A stretch of 64,000 nt of DNA from the NCBI GenBank assembly GCA_028292405.1, contig JAQGMJ010000016.1, positions 1 to 64,000 of the forward strand, in the 5' to 3' direction. Source of the DNA: Betaproteobacteria bacterium. Lineage in GTDB: Bacteria; Pseudomonadota; Gammaproteobacteria; Burkholderiales; JAEUOS01. A program made the position numbers and the translations under genes. The notes under the pieces were generated by a model. It searched no databases. It was not told where the DNA came from and saw only the letters and a program-made list of their open reading frames with translations. Below are positions 43,295 through 51,495 of the stretch, in pieces. Position 1 is the stretch's first letter; every line of letters starts with the position of its first letter.

Positions 43295-43954
43295 ATGAAA
43301 TCCCTGGAACACCTGTTCGAAAACAACCGCGCCTGGGTCGAAGCCTCGACCCGTGACGACCCGGAGTTTTTCTCCCGCCTGTCGAACCAGCAGAACCCGG
43401 AGTATTTGTGGATCGGCTGTTCCGACTCGCGGGTGCCGGCCAACCAGATCATCGGCCTGGCGCCGGGCGAAGTGTTCGTCCACCGCAACATCGCCAACAT
43501 GGTGGTGCACACGGACCTCAACTGCCTGTCGGTGATCCAGTTCGCGGTGGACATCATCCAGGTCAAGCACATCATCGTGGTCGGCCACTACGGCTGTTCC
43601 GGCGTGCATGCGGCGCTGACCAATCACAAGATCGGCATCTCCGACAACTGGCTGCGCCACGTGCAGGACGTGCATGAAAAGCACGGCGCCTATCTCGGCA
43701 GCGTGGTCGAGACGCGCGACCGCCATGCGCGCCTGTGCGAGCTGAACGTGATCGAGCAGGTGCGCAACGTCTGCCAGACCACCTCGGTGCAGGAAGCCTG
43801 GGAACGCGGCCAGGCACTGCACATCCACGGCTGGGTCTACGGCGTGGCCGACGGCCTGGCGCGCGACCTGGAGATGAACATTTCCAGCCACGAAGAGGTC
43901 AACGCCGCCAGCGCCGACGCGGTGGCGCGGGTGCAGGGGATGGGCAAGCGATGA
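43295..43954 (+). CDS. can: Beta-class carbonic anhydrase
   Basis: A 219-residue enzyme interconverting CO2 and bicarbonate. Zinc ligands Cys42, His98 and Cys101 with the Asp44-Arg46 dyad are all visible (IGCSDSRVPAN; VVGHYGCSGV). Length is that of Can/CynT. It overlaps the following MaoC-like gene by four bases (ATGA), so they form a unit. In relatives a carbonic anhydrase lies within leucine-breakdown clusters, where bicarbonate feeds the methylcrotonyl-CoA carboxylase (from memory, so inference); that carboxylase is not in this window. Confidence 0.96.
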   Translation: MKSLEHLFENNRAWVEASTRDDPEFFSRLSNQQNPEYLWIGCSDSRVPANQIIGLAPGEVFVHRNIANMVVHTDLNCLSVIQFAVDIIQVKHIIVVGHYGCSGVHAALTNHKIGISDNWLRHVQDVHEKHGAYLGSVVETRDRHARLCELNVIEQVRNVCQTTSVQEAWERGQALHIHGWVYGVADGLARDLEMNISSHEEVNAASADAVARVQGMGKR

Positions 43955-44394
43955 GCACCGCCGGACTGGCGGCCCCGGCGCGGGTGGGCGAGCGTTTTTC
44001 GCGCACCGTCAAGCTGACGGCCGAAGGCATCCACGAGTTCGCGCAGGCCGCCGGCGACATGAACCCGCTGCATCATGACGCCATGTTCGCCGAGGCCTCG
44101 CGCTTCGGCGGCATCATCGCCAGCGGCACCCATTACGTGGCGCTGATCATGGGCCTGGTGGCGACGCACTTCACCGCCCAGGGCGAAGCAGCCGCCGGTC
44201 TGGAATTCAGCTTCCAGCTGAAAAAACCGGTGCGCGCCGGCGATACAATCACCCTGACGTGGGAGGTGATGGAAGTCACCCCCAAGGCCAGCCTGAAGGG
44301 CGACATCCTCACCCTGAACGGCCGCATCACCACGCAAACTGGCGCCGAAGTGCTCACCTGCGTGGGCAAGATCGTCTTGTTTTATCCGAGTTGA
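43951..44394 (+). CDS. MaoC-like (R)-specific enoyl-CoA hydratase
   Basis: A 147-residue MaoC-type hotdog hydratase. The catalytic motif is clear: FAQAAGDMNPLHHDAMFAEASRFGGIIASG (Asp-x-Asn-x-x-His). These act on short enoyl-CoA or hydroxyacyl-CoA, and can channel (R)-hydroxyacyl units into storage polymer. The start ATG at 43951 overlaps the can stop by four bases. It is followed after 78 bases by the thiolase, so a fatty/branched acid function is plausible. Confidence 0.9.
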   Translation: MSTAGLAAPARVGERFSRTVKLTAEGIHEFAQAAGDMNPLHHDAMFAEASRFGGIIASGTHYVALIMGLVATHFTAQGEAAAGLEFSFQLKKPVRAGDTITLTWEVMEVTPKASLKGDILTLNGRITTQTGAEVLTCVGKIVLFYPS

Positions 44395-44472
44395 TCGGCG
44401 GGGCGATCCGCCCTATCTTGTGTTTACCCGGACTTAATCTCCAAAGCCCGTTTTTGCTGAAAGGTCAAAGCC

Positions 44473-45660
44473 ATGTCCACCAATGATCCGATCGTCATCA
44501 TCTCCGGCGCCCGCACCCCGATGGGCGCCTTTCAGGGCGATTTTTCCTCCGTTTCCGCCAACGAACTCGGCGCCGTCGCCATCAAGGCCGCGGTCGAGCG
44601 CGCCGGCATCAAGCCGTCGGATGTGCAGGAAATCATCATGGGCAACTGCCTGATGGCCGGCCAAGGCCAGGCGCCCGCGCGGCAAGCCGGCATCAAGGCG
44701 GGCCTGCCGGTTTCCGCCGGTGCGACCACCATCTCGAAGATGTGCGGCTCGGCGATGAAGGCGGCGATGCAGGCCTATGACGGCCTGGTGGCCGGCAGCG
44801 TCGACGTGGTGGTGGCCGGCGGCATGGAGTCGATGACCAACGCCCCCTACCTGCTGCCGAAGGCGCGCGGCGGCTACCGCATGGGCCACGGCAAGATCAT
44901 GGACCACATGATGCTCGATGGCCTGGAAGACGCGTATGAGGAAGGCCGCTCGATGGGCACCTTCGGCGAAGATTGCGCCGCCAAATACCACTTCAGCCGC
45001 GCCGACCAGGACGCTTATGCGATGGAGTCGGTGCGCCGCGCCCAGTCCGCCACCGCCGACGGCAGCTTCAAGTGGGAAATCGCCGCCGTCACCGTCAAGG
45101 GCCGCGCCGGCGAAACCGTGATCGACAAGGACGAAGGCCCGCTGAAGGCCAAGCCCGAGAAGATCCCGACGCTGAAACCCGCGTTCAAGAAGGACGGCAC
45201 GATTACCGCCGCCGCTTCCTCCTCGATCAACGACGGCGCCGCCGCCCTGGTGATGATGCGCAAGAGCACCGCCGACAAGATGGGCCTCAAGCCCATCGCC
45301 AAGCTGCTGGCCCACGCCACCCACTCGCAGGAGCCGGAGTGGTTCACCACCGCGCCGATCGGCGCGATCGAAAAGCTCTACAAGAAGGTAGGCTGGACCT
45401 CCGCCGACGTGGATTTGTTCGAGATCAACGAAGCCTTCGCCGTGGTGCCGATGGCGGCGATGCACGAGCACAAGATCCCGCACGAAAAGATCAACGTCAA
45501 CGGCGGCGCCTGCGCGCTGGGCCACCCGATCGGCGCCTCCGGCGCGCGCATCATGGTCACGCTGATGGGCGCGCTGAAGGCCCGCGGCCTGAAAAAGGGC
45601 GTGGCCGCCCTGTGCATCGGCGGCGGCGAAGGCACTGCGGTTGCGATCGAAATGCTGTGA
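44473..45660 (+). CDS. atoB: Acetyl-CoA C-acetyltransferase (thiolase)
   Basis: A 395-residue thiolase. The active-site Cys91 is in ISKMCGSAMKA, with His351 in CALGHPIGASGAR and Cys381 in CIGGGEG; the whole enzyme fits biosynthetic/degradative acetoacetyl-CoA thiolases. It either splits acetoacetyl-CoA at the end of leucine and acetoacetate breakdown or makes it for polyhydroxybutyrate. GAAAGG lies nine bases upstream of the ATG. The location after ivd, can and MaoC-like genes favours the catabolic role. Confidence 0.95.
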   Translation: MSTNDPIVIISGARTPMGAFQGDFSSVSANELGAVAIKAAVERAGIKPSDVQEIIMGNCLMAGQGQAPARQAGIKAGLPVSAGATTISKMCGSAMKAAMQAYDGLVAGSVDVVVAGGMESMTNAPYLLPKARGGYRMGHGKIMDHMMLDGLEDAYEEGRSMGTFGEDCAAKYHFSRADQDAYAMESVRRAQSATADGSFKWEIAAVTVKGRAGETVIDKDEGPLKAKPEKIPTLKPAFKKDGTITAAASSSINDGAAALVMMRKSTADKMGLKPIAKLLAHATHSQEPEWFTTAPIGAIEKLYKKVGWTSADVDLFEINEAFAVVPMAAMHEHKIPHEKINVNGGACALGHPIGASGARIMVTLMGALKARGLKKGVAALCIGGGEGTAVAIEML

Positions 45661-45732
45661 GGCGCGCGCTGAACCCCGCATTGAACCCCGTCCTCACGCA
45701 ATTCCGGCAATATCGCGGCACGCGGCGCGCAC

Positions 45733-46209
45733 ATGGCTGAAGACCACTTCGAGCCGCCGCGCGCGCCGCTGAAAGACATCAAGGAGCCGCCCCGGCAGCG
45801 CTCCAACCTGCTCGCCATCATCATCGGCGCGCTGGTTGATTTCGTCTCCACGCAGATTTCCACCGTGGTGATTCTGCTGGTGTTCGCCATCGCCGCCGGC
45901 GCCAGCGGCACGCCCCTGCCGGATCTGCAAACGCAGCTGAGCGACTCCGACGTTCTTTTTGCGATCGGCTCGGCCGTCGGCTTATCCTGCAGCGTGCTAG
46001 GCGGCTACGTGTGCGCCCGCTTCGCCAACCAGAACGAGTACGCCAACGGCCTGGCCTGCGGCTTTGTCGGGGTAATCAGCGGCGAGCTGATGTACCCGGC
46101 CGACACCAGCATGCTGATGCACCTGTTCGGCCTCTTGACGATCCCCGCCTGCGTGCTGGGCGCGCACATCAAGATGCGTAGGCAGAAAACGCAGGAGCGG
46201 GCGGAGTAG
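45733..46209 (+). CDS. Small integral membrane protein, function unknown
   Basis: A 158-residue protein. After a hydrophilic Pro-rich N-terminus (MAEDHFEPPRAPLKD) there are about four hydrophobic segments: about 28-57, 74-95, 101-117 and 127-147. It ends in a basic tail. The early AIIIGALVDFVSTQI and the later SCSVLGGYVCARFANQNEYANG are the only recognisable features. It follows the thiolase by 72 bases in the same direction. Family not recognised. Confidence 0.65.
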   Translation: MAEDHFEPPRAPLKDIKEPPRQRSNLLAIIIGALVDFVSTQISTVVILLVFAIAAGASGTPLPDLQTQLSDSDVLFAIGSAVGLSCSVLGGYVCARFANQNEYANGLACGFVGVISGELMYPADTSMLMHLFGLLTIPACVLGAHIKMRRQKTQERAE

Positions 46210-46240
46210 GGCGAAGTAAAAGACGCGGCAGGCGCAGCGC

Positions 46241-46777
46241 CTACAGCCGCAGCTCCATGTACATCGTGATGGCGCGAAAGGCGGCGAGGTCTCGCGGCGC
46301 CTGGTAGGCCTGCATGCTGTTGTCGGCATACGGCTCGATATCGACAAAGCCCGCGGAGCGGTACATCGCGTGCGCGGCGGCGAGCGCCTTCAGGCTTTCC
46401 AGGCGCAGGCGGCTGTGGCCCAGCGCGCGCGCATCGTCCACCAGTTGATTCAGCAGCAATCGCCCGGCGCCGATGCCGCGCGCGGCCGGCTGCACGTACA
46501 TGCGCTGCAACTCGGCGGCGTCGGCCGAGAGCCGCTTCAGGCAGCCGACGCCGACATGGTTGCCATCGTGGCGCAGCAGGTAGAAGCGGCCGTACGGCGG
46601 ATAGAACTTGGCGCGGTCTTCGATATCGGAGAGCACCATGGCGTCGATGTCGACGGAGAGGCCGTGCGCCGGCAAAATGGTGGCTTCGATCCAGCGCAGG
46701 TATTCGAGGATCAGGCCGCGCGCGGCTTCCCGCTCCGCCGCGCCGCTCACCGCCACCAGTTGCGGGCTTACGTTCAT
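46241..46777 (-). CDS. GNAT-family N-acetyltransferase
   Basis: A 178-residue acetyltransferase. The acetyl-CoA site reads LQRMYVQPAARGIGAGRLLLNQLVDDA, and the later block AAHAMYRSAGFVDIEPY completes the fold. Start chosen at the ATG at 46777 (MNVSPQLVAVSG), seven bases after the upstream gene's stop; the frame opens earlier but overlaps that gene. Substrate unknown. Co-directional with the membrane protein upstream. Confidence 0.85.
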   Translation of the reverse strand: MNVSPQLVAVSGAAEREAARGLILEYLRWIEATILPAHGLSVDIDAMVLSDIEDRAKFYPPYGRFYLLRHDGNHVGVGCLKRLSADAAELQRMYVQPAARGIGAGRLLLNQLVDDARALGHSRLRLESLKALAAAHAMYRSAGFVDIEPYADNSMQAYQAPRDLAAFRAITMYMELRL

Positions 46778-46784
46778 GCGGTGC

Positions 46785-47333
46785 TCATGCGGCGGCCTCC
46801 TGCTTGCGCAGCGCCAGGCGCCAGCGCAGCAGCCCGCCGGCAAAGGCCGCCGCGTAGCCCAGGCGCAGGCTGATGAGCCCCAGGGTTAGCGGGTTGCTCA
46901 CCATCATGTGGATGATCGCGATGTGCGGCGCCATCCCCGGGATCACGCTGTGCGTCACTGGCAGCGCGCCGCCTTCGTACAGCACCACCGCGCGGTAGGC
47001 CAGGCGCGCCACCAGCAGCGCCGTCAGGGCAACGCCGATATGCATGTTCGGCACGTAGAAGTGGCCTTGCGGTGTCGCCTCGAAACGCGTCAGCCGCAGG
47101 CCGAAGCCGGCCAGCACCACGCCGCCCACCAGGCCGGCGGCCCAGCCGGAGAGCGCCAGGTTGAACGGTAGGGCGAGCCAGCCGATCGCCGCCAGCAGCA
47201 GCGGCATCAGGATGGCTGCGCACCAATGGCGCCAAAGATGCGACGGCTGGCGACCGACCATGCGGCGAAAGCGCATGTACAGCCGCCACAGCACCAGGGG
47301 CGCGGCGAGGGCGAGGATGGCGGGCGGGCTCAT
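46785..47333 (-). CDS. Integral membrane protein, function unknown
   Basis: A 182-residue protein with about five hydrophobic segments: 5-17, 43-60, 65-80, 100-118 and 140-170. A basic stretch (RFRRMVGRQPSHLWRHW) lies between the first two. The ATG at 47333 is chosen over a TTG three codons earlier. It resembles DUF1453/CcdC-type membrane proteins only loosely. Seven bases separate its stop from the GNAT start, so the two are probably one unit. Confidence 0.65.
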   Translation of the reverse strand: MSPPAILALAAPLVLWRLYMRFRRMVGRQPSHLWRHWCAAILMPLLLAAIGWLALPFNLALSGWAAGLVGGVVLAGFGLRLTRFEATPQGHFYVPNMHIGVALTALLVARLAYRAVVLYEGGALPVTHSVIPGMAPHIAIIHMMVSNPLTLGLISLRLGYAAAFAGGLLRWRLALRKQEAAA

Positions 47334-47598
47334 CGGATTCAAGCGATGGATGGCAGGCAGCGGCAGGCAGCGGCAGGGAGCGGAGGTAAAGGGGTGGTGC
47401 CGCGATTACCGGCTGGCGGCCGGGGCGCAACACCGCCAAGCACATCATACCCGGCACCGCCGCGGCAGCGGGTCCGGGGCTTGCTTTGACTTCCGGGCAG
47501 CGCGGCGCCGGCTTCTGCTACCATCGGCGCCAATGACGGTGCCATAATCCGGCCGCGCCCGACAGCACCTGCCTGCCCTACAAGAAGCGAGGACCCCG

Positions 47599-48945
47599 AT
47601 GACCGAAGCCGCCGAAGCCACCGCTGCCACCGCCAGCCCGGAACAGCGCCCTGTGAAGCAATGCGACGTAATGGTGATCGGCGGCGGCCCCGGCGGCGCC
47701 ACCATCGCCGCCCTGCTGGCGCAGCGCGGGCGCGACGTGGTACTGCTGGAGAAGGAAAAGCACCCGCGCTTTCACATCGGCGAGTCGCTGCTGCCGCTGA
47801 ACATGCCGCTGTTCGAAAAGCTCGGCGTGGCCGACGAGATCAAGGCGATCGGCATGCCGAAGTACGGCGTCGAGTTCGTCTCGCCCTGGCATGAGAAGCC
47901 GATGATGCTGGAATTCGCCGAGGCCTGGGACAAGGCGTACCCGCAGGCCTACCAGGTGCGGCGCTCCGAGTTCGACCAGGTGCTGTTCAACAACGCGGTG
48001 GCGCGCGGCGCCCATGCGCACGAAGAAACCCGCGCCACGGCGGTGGAGTTCAACGACGCCGGCGCCCTGGTGCACACCAAAAACGCGGAAGGCGAGCAGG
48101 CCTGGCAGGCGAAGTTCGTGGTCGACGCCTCCGGGCGCGATACCCTGCTGGCCGGCCAGCTCGGCAGCAAGCGCAAGAACCCCAAGCACAACAGCCTGGC
48201 GCTGTTCGCCCATTTTGAAAACGCCGAACGCCTGCCGGGCCGCGCCGAGGGCAACATCACCATCTTCTGGTTCGATCACGGCTGGTTCTGGGTGATCCCC
48301 CTGGCCGACGGCACCACTTCCATCGGCGCGGTGTGCTGGCCCTACTACATGAAAATGCGCAAGGGCAGCCTGGAAGATTTTTTCCGCGACACCGTGGCCC
48401 TGTGCCCGGCGCTGCAGGCGCGCCTGAAGGACGCCACCATGGTCGGCGGGGTCACGGCCACCGGCAACTACTCCTACGAAGGCACCCGCGCCACCGGGCA
48501 GAAGTACCTGATGGTGGGCGACGCCTTCGCCTTCATCGACCCGGTGTTTTCCACCGGCGTGTACCTGGCGATGAACTCCGGTTTCAAGGGCGCCGACGTG
48601 GTCGAGACCTGCCTGGACCGGCCGGCGCAGGCCGCCGCCGCGCTGAAGGCCTACGACGCCGAGATGCGCCACGGCCCCAAGGTGTTTTCCTGGTTCATCT
48701 ACCGTGTTACCAACCCGAACCTGCGCGACCTGTTCATGGACGAGGGCGACCACGCCTGGGTCAAGGCCGGGGTGGTCTCGGTGCTGGCCGGCGACGTCTT
48801 CCGCAATTCGCCGATCGGCCTGCGGCTCTTTGCCTTCAAGGTGGTCTACTACCTCAACAACCTGATGCAGCCGCGCCGCGGCTTTGCCGCCTGGCGCCGG
48901 CGCAAGCGCATCATCCAGGAAACCGGCGGCGCGGCCGCCGCCTGA
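47599..48945 (+). CDS. FAD-dependent oxidoreductase, tryptophan-halogenase-like
   Basis: A 448-residue flavoprotein. The FAD site GGGPGGATIAALLAQRG and VVLLEKEKHPRFHIGESLLP follow the flavin-dependent halogenase pattern, and VGDAFAFIDPVFSTGVYLAM matches the GD and substrate-channel region. The Trp-rich WxWxIP motif region appears as GWFWVIPLADGTTSIG, close to the halogenase version. In other Gammaproteobacteria and Betaproteobacteria such proteins lie in aryl polyene pigment clusters. It is followed by a GT2 gene of the same cluster type after 138 bases. Full length. Confidence 0.88.
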   Translation: MTEAAEATAATASPEQRPVKQCDVMVIGGGPGGATIAALLAQRGRDVVLLEKEKHPRFHIGESLLPLNMPLFEKLGVADEIKAIGMPKYGVEFVSPWHEKPMMLEFAEAWDKAYPQAYQVRRSEFDQVLFNNAVARGAHAHEETRATAVEFNDAGALVHTKNAEGEQAWQAKFVVDASGRDTLLAGQLGSKRKNPKHNSLALFAHFENAERLPGRAEGNITIFWFDHGWFWVIPLADGTTSIGAVCWPYYMKMRKGSLEDFFRDTVALCPALQARLKDATMVGGVTATGNYSYEGTRATGQKYLMVGDAFAFIDPVFSTGVYLAMNSGFKGADVVETCLDRPAQAAAALKAYDAEMRHGPKVFSWFIYRVTNPNLRDLFMDEGDHAWVKAGVVSVLAGDVFRNSPIGLRLFAFKVVYYLNNLMQPRRGFAAWRRRKRIIQETGGAAAA

Positions 48946-49083
48946 CCGAGAGCTTGTAGGACAAACGCGGGCAGCCGGAACTGGCATGGTTCACGCTACA
49001 CTGCGTCTGCTGCCTCGGAGCAAGCAATTACAAGAACGCATCACCCCTTACCTGAACCGCACTCAACACCAAAAACTCGGCTC

Positions 49084-49878
49084 ATGTCCAATCCTTCGCA
49101 TACCCACCTGGTGCTCATTCCCAGCTACAACACCGGCCCCAAGCTGCTGCCCACGGTGGAGGAAGCGCGCGCGCGCTGGGCCCCGGTGTGGGTGGTGGTC
49201 GACGGCAGCGACGACGGCAGCGAGGCGGCGGTGGAAGCGCTGGCCGCCGCCGATCCGCAGATCAAGGTGATGAAGCTGCCGGTGAACCAGGGCAAGGGCG
49301 CGGCGGTGCTGCACGGCTTGCGCGCGGCGCAAGCCGCCGGCTTCACCCATGCGATGACGATGGACGCCGACGGCCAGCACCCGGCCGACCTGATTCCGCA
49401 ATTCATGGCGACTTCGCTGGCCCAGCCCGGCGCGCTGGTGCTGGGCAAGCCGGTCTTCGACGCCTCAGCGCCCTTCGAGCGCGTATGTGGGCGCAAGCTA
49501 TCAAACGGTGCCGCCGACCTCGAAACCCTGTGGGCCGGCATCGGCGACTCGCTCTACGGCTTTCGCGTCTACCCGATCCCGCCGCTGCTGGAGGTGATGG
49601 AGTCCGGCCCGTGGATGCGCCGCTTCGACTTCGACCCCGAAGTGGCGGTGCGCCTGTGCTGGAAGGGCCTGATCCCGGTCAACATCGACGCCCCGGTGAA
49701 GTATTTCCGCAAGGACGAGGGCGGCGTCTCGCACTACCACTACGTGCGCGACAACATCCTGATCTCCTGGATGCACAGCCGCCTGCTGCTGGGCTTTTTG
49801 CTGCGCCTGCCTATTTTGCTCTGGCGCAAGCTGGCGGCGCAGCCCGCGCCGAGCACCAGCAACGAACGCAGTTTCTGA
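49084..49878 (+). CDS. Family 2 glycosyltransferase (aryl polyene cluster type)
   Basis: A 264-residue GT-A fold transferase. The start THLVLIPSYNTGPKLLPTV, then VVDGSDDGSEAAVEAL, NQGKGAAVLHGLRAAQAAGFTHAMTMDADGQHP shows the nucleotide-sugar and DxD-like sites. A hydrophobic stretch at about 236-250 near the C-terminus may touch the membrane. This branch is found in aryl polyene and xanthomonadin-like clusters next to the halogenase-like oxidoreductase, as here. No other cluster gene (ketosynthase, ACP, dehydratase) lies nearby. Confidence 0.88.
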   Translation: MSNPSHTHLVLIPSYNTGPKLLPTVEEARARWAPVWVVVDGSDDGSEAAVEALAAADPQIKVMKLPVNQGKGAAVLHGLRAAQAAGFTHAMTMDADGQHPADLIPQFMATSLAQPGALVLGKPVFDASAPFERVCGRKLSNGAADLETLWAGIGDSLYGFRVYPIPPLLEVMESGPWMRRFDFDPEVAVRLCWKGLIPVNIDAPVKYFRKDEGGVSHYHYVRDNILISWMHSRLLLGFLLRLPILLWRKLAAQPAPSTSNERSF

Positions 49879-49957
49879 AACGGCCGTCAGGCAGACCCCC
49901 GGACAGCACAGCCTTGGCCGGCTCGGGCACCCGCAGCCAACCCGCGGCCAACCCGTT

Positions 49958-50260
49958 CTAGCCTCCGCCCTCCGCGCTGCCGGTGTTGTCCGGCTTGCCA
50001 TGGTTGTCCGGCATGTCAGCTTCGCGCCCGCCCTGCAGGCGGGAGCGCTCCTTCGGCACGCCCTGCTCATGCTCCACGTCCTGCGCTTCCTTCCAGCGCG
50101 CGGTTGGCTTGCCGGCGCCGGTGGTGCGGCTCTTCTGCGGATTGGACTTGAAGCTGTCTTCGCTGGTTTCCGAACCGCGGTCGCCGCCCATCTCGGTTTC
50201 GGCTTCGTCGGCGGCGGGTTCGGTGGCGGGTCCAGTGCCACGGGTCGGGTGCTTTTGCAT
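49958..50260 (-). CDS. Small hydrophilic disordered protein (100 residues)
   Basis: The ATG at 50260 follows GGAGGA at good spacing. The product is almost entirely Gly, Glu, Lys, Asp, Ser, Thr and Asn (MQKHPTRGTGPATEPAADE, later KPTARWKEAQDVEHEQG), with no hydrophobic core, signal peptide or Cys. It is probably disordered and stress-related, like similar short proteins of Burkholderiales, but no family is recognised with certainty. Confidence 0.65.
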   Translation of the reverse strand: MQKHPTRGTGPATEPAADEAETEMGGDRGSETSEDSFKSNPQKSRTTGAGKPTARWKEAQDVEHEQGVPKERSRLQGGREADMPDNHGKPDNTGSAEGGG

Positions 50261-50500
50261 GGTGTCCTCCAGGGGTTGCCCTGATATCGCAAGCCCCGTG
50301 CGCGCCGTATTGCAAGGAATTGGCCGCGCACTCGCATTTGACATGCCGTTTGTTACCGATGCTGGCGTGAAGGATTTACAGGTGATTCACGTTTTTGTTG
50401 ATGCGCCGGTTCAGGGTTCACGGGTTGCGGGCGGCGGCGTGCGGCGGCTATAGTGGGCCGCACCGGCGCGAGAGCCGGCAATGATGATGGAGGAGACCCC

Positions 50501-51469
50501 TTGAATCGTTTTCACGCCGCGCCGCTAGCGCTCCTGGCGACGCTTGCCTTGGCCCTGCCGCCAACCGCGCATGCGCAGGCAAGCGACTTTCCGAACAAGC
50601 CGATCCGCCTGATCAACGGCACCTCGCCCGACCTGCTGGCACGCGTGCTCGCCGCGAAAATCCAGGCTGACTGGGGCCAGCCGCTGGTGGTGGAGTCGCG
50701 CCCCGGCGCCGCCGGCGTGATCGCCGCCGATGCGGTGGCGAAGTCGCCGGCCGACGGCTACACCTGGTTCTTCTCTGGCTCTTCCGCGGTCGTCGCCGGC
50801 GTGTTCACGCCGAATCCGCCGCTGGACATGCTGCGTGATCTCGCGCCGGTGAACCTGATGGCGACCATCCCCTTCGTGCTCGGCGTCAACCCGCAGTTGC
50901 CGGCGAAGACCCTGGCTGAACTGGTGGCACTCGCCAAGGCGAAGCCCGGTACGCTCGACTATGGCTCGCCCGGCAATGGCAGCACGCCGCACCTGGCGAT
51001 GGAGCGCTTCAAGCAGCTCGCCCATATCGACATGGTCCACGTGCCCTACAAGGGTGTGACGCCGATGGTGGCCGACATGATAGGCGGGCAGGTGCAATTG
51101 GGCTTCATCATCCAGCAGGCGGCCCTCCCCCAGGTGCAAGGCGGCAAGCTGCGCGCGCTGGCCGTGTCCGGCGGTAAACGCTCCCTGGCCGCGCCGGAGA
51201 TTCCGACGGTGGCCGAGTCCGGCTATCCCGGTTTCGACCTGGTCGGCTGGACCAGCCTGCACGTGCCGTCAAAAACCCCGCCCGCCATCATTGCGAAAAT
51301 CAACGCCGAGGTGAACAAGATCATGGCCGACCCCGAAGTGCGCAAGACCATGCTGACGGCGGGCCTGGAGCCGGTGACGATGAGCGTCGGCGAGTTCGAT
51401 GCCTTTGTGAAGCGCGATGTGGAGCGCTACGGGCAGGTGATGAAGGCTGCCAACATCAGGCTGGATTGA
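50501..51469 (+). CDS. Bug-type tripartite tricarboxylate transporter receptor
   Basis: A 322-residue Bug-family periplasmic receptor. The start is a TTG at 50501 with GGAGGAG six bases upstream; it gives the signal peptide MNRFHAAPLALLATLALALPPTAHAQ. Family motifs follow: PIRLINGTSPDLLARVLAAK, VVESRPGAAGVIAADAVAKSPADGYT, VHVPYKGVTPMVADMIGGQVQLGF, SGYPGFDLVGWTSLHVP. Compared with the receptor at 2728 the N-terminal ligand loop is shorter. No permease nearby. Ligand unknown. Confidence 0.9.
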   Translation: MNRFHAAPLALLATLALALPPTAHAQASDFPNKPIRLINGTSPDLLARVLAAKIQADWGQPLVVESRPGAAGVIAADAVAKSPADGYTWFFSGSSAVVAGVFTPNPPLDMLRDLAPVNLMATIPFVLGVNPQLPAKTLAELVALAKAKPGTLDYGSPGNGSTPHLAMERFKQLAHIDMVHVPYKGVTPMVADMIGGQVQLGFIIQQAALPQVQGGKLRALAVSGGKRSLAAPEIPTVAESGYPGFDLVGWTSLHVPSKTPPAIIAKINAEVNKIMADPEVRKTMLTAGLEPVTMSVGEFDAFVKRDVERYGQVMKAANIRLD

Positions 51470-51495
51470 AGCGGCGCTTCACCGCGCAACAACGC

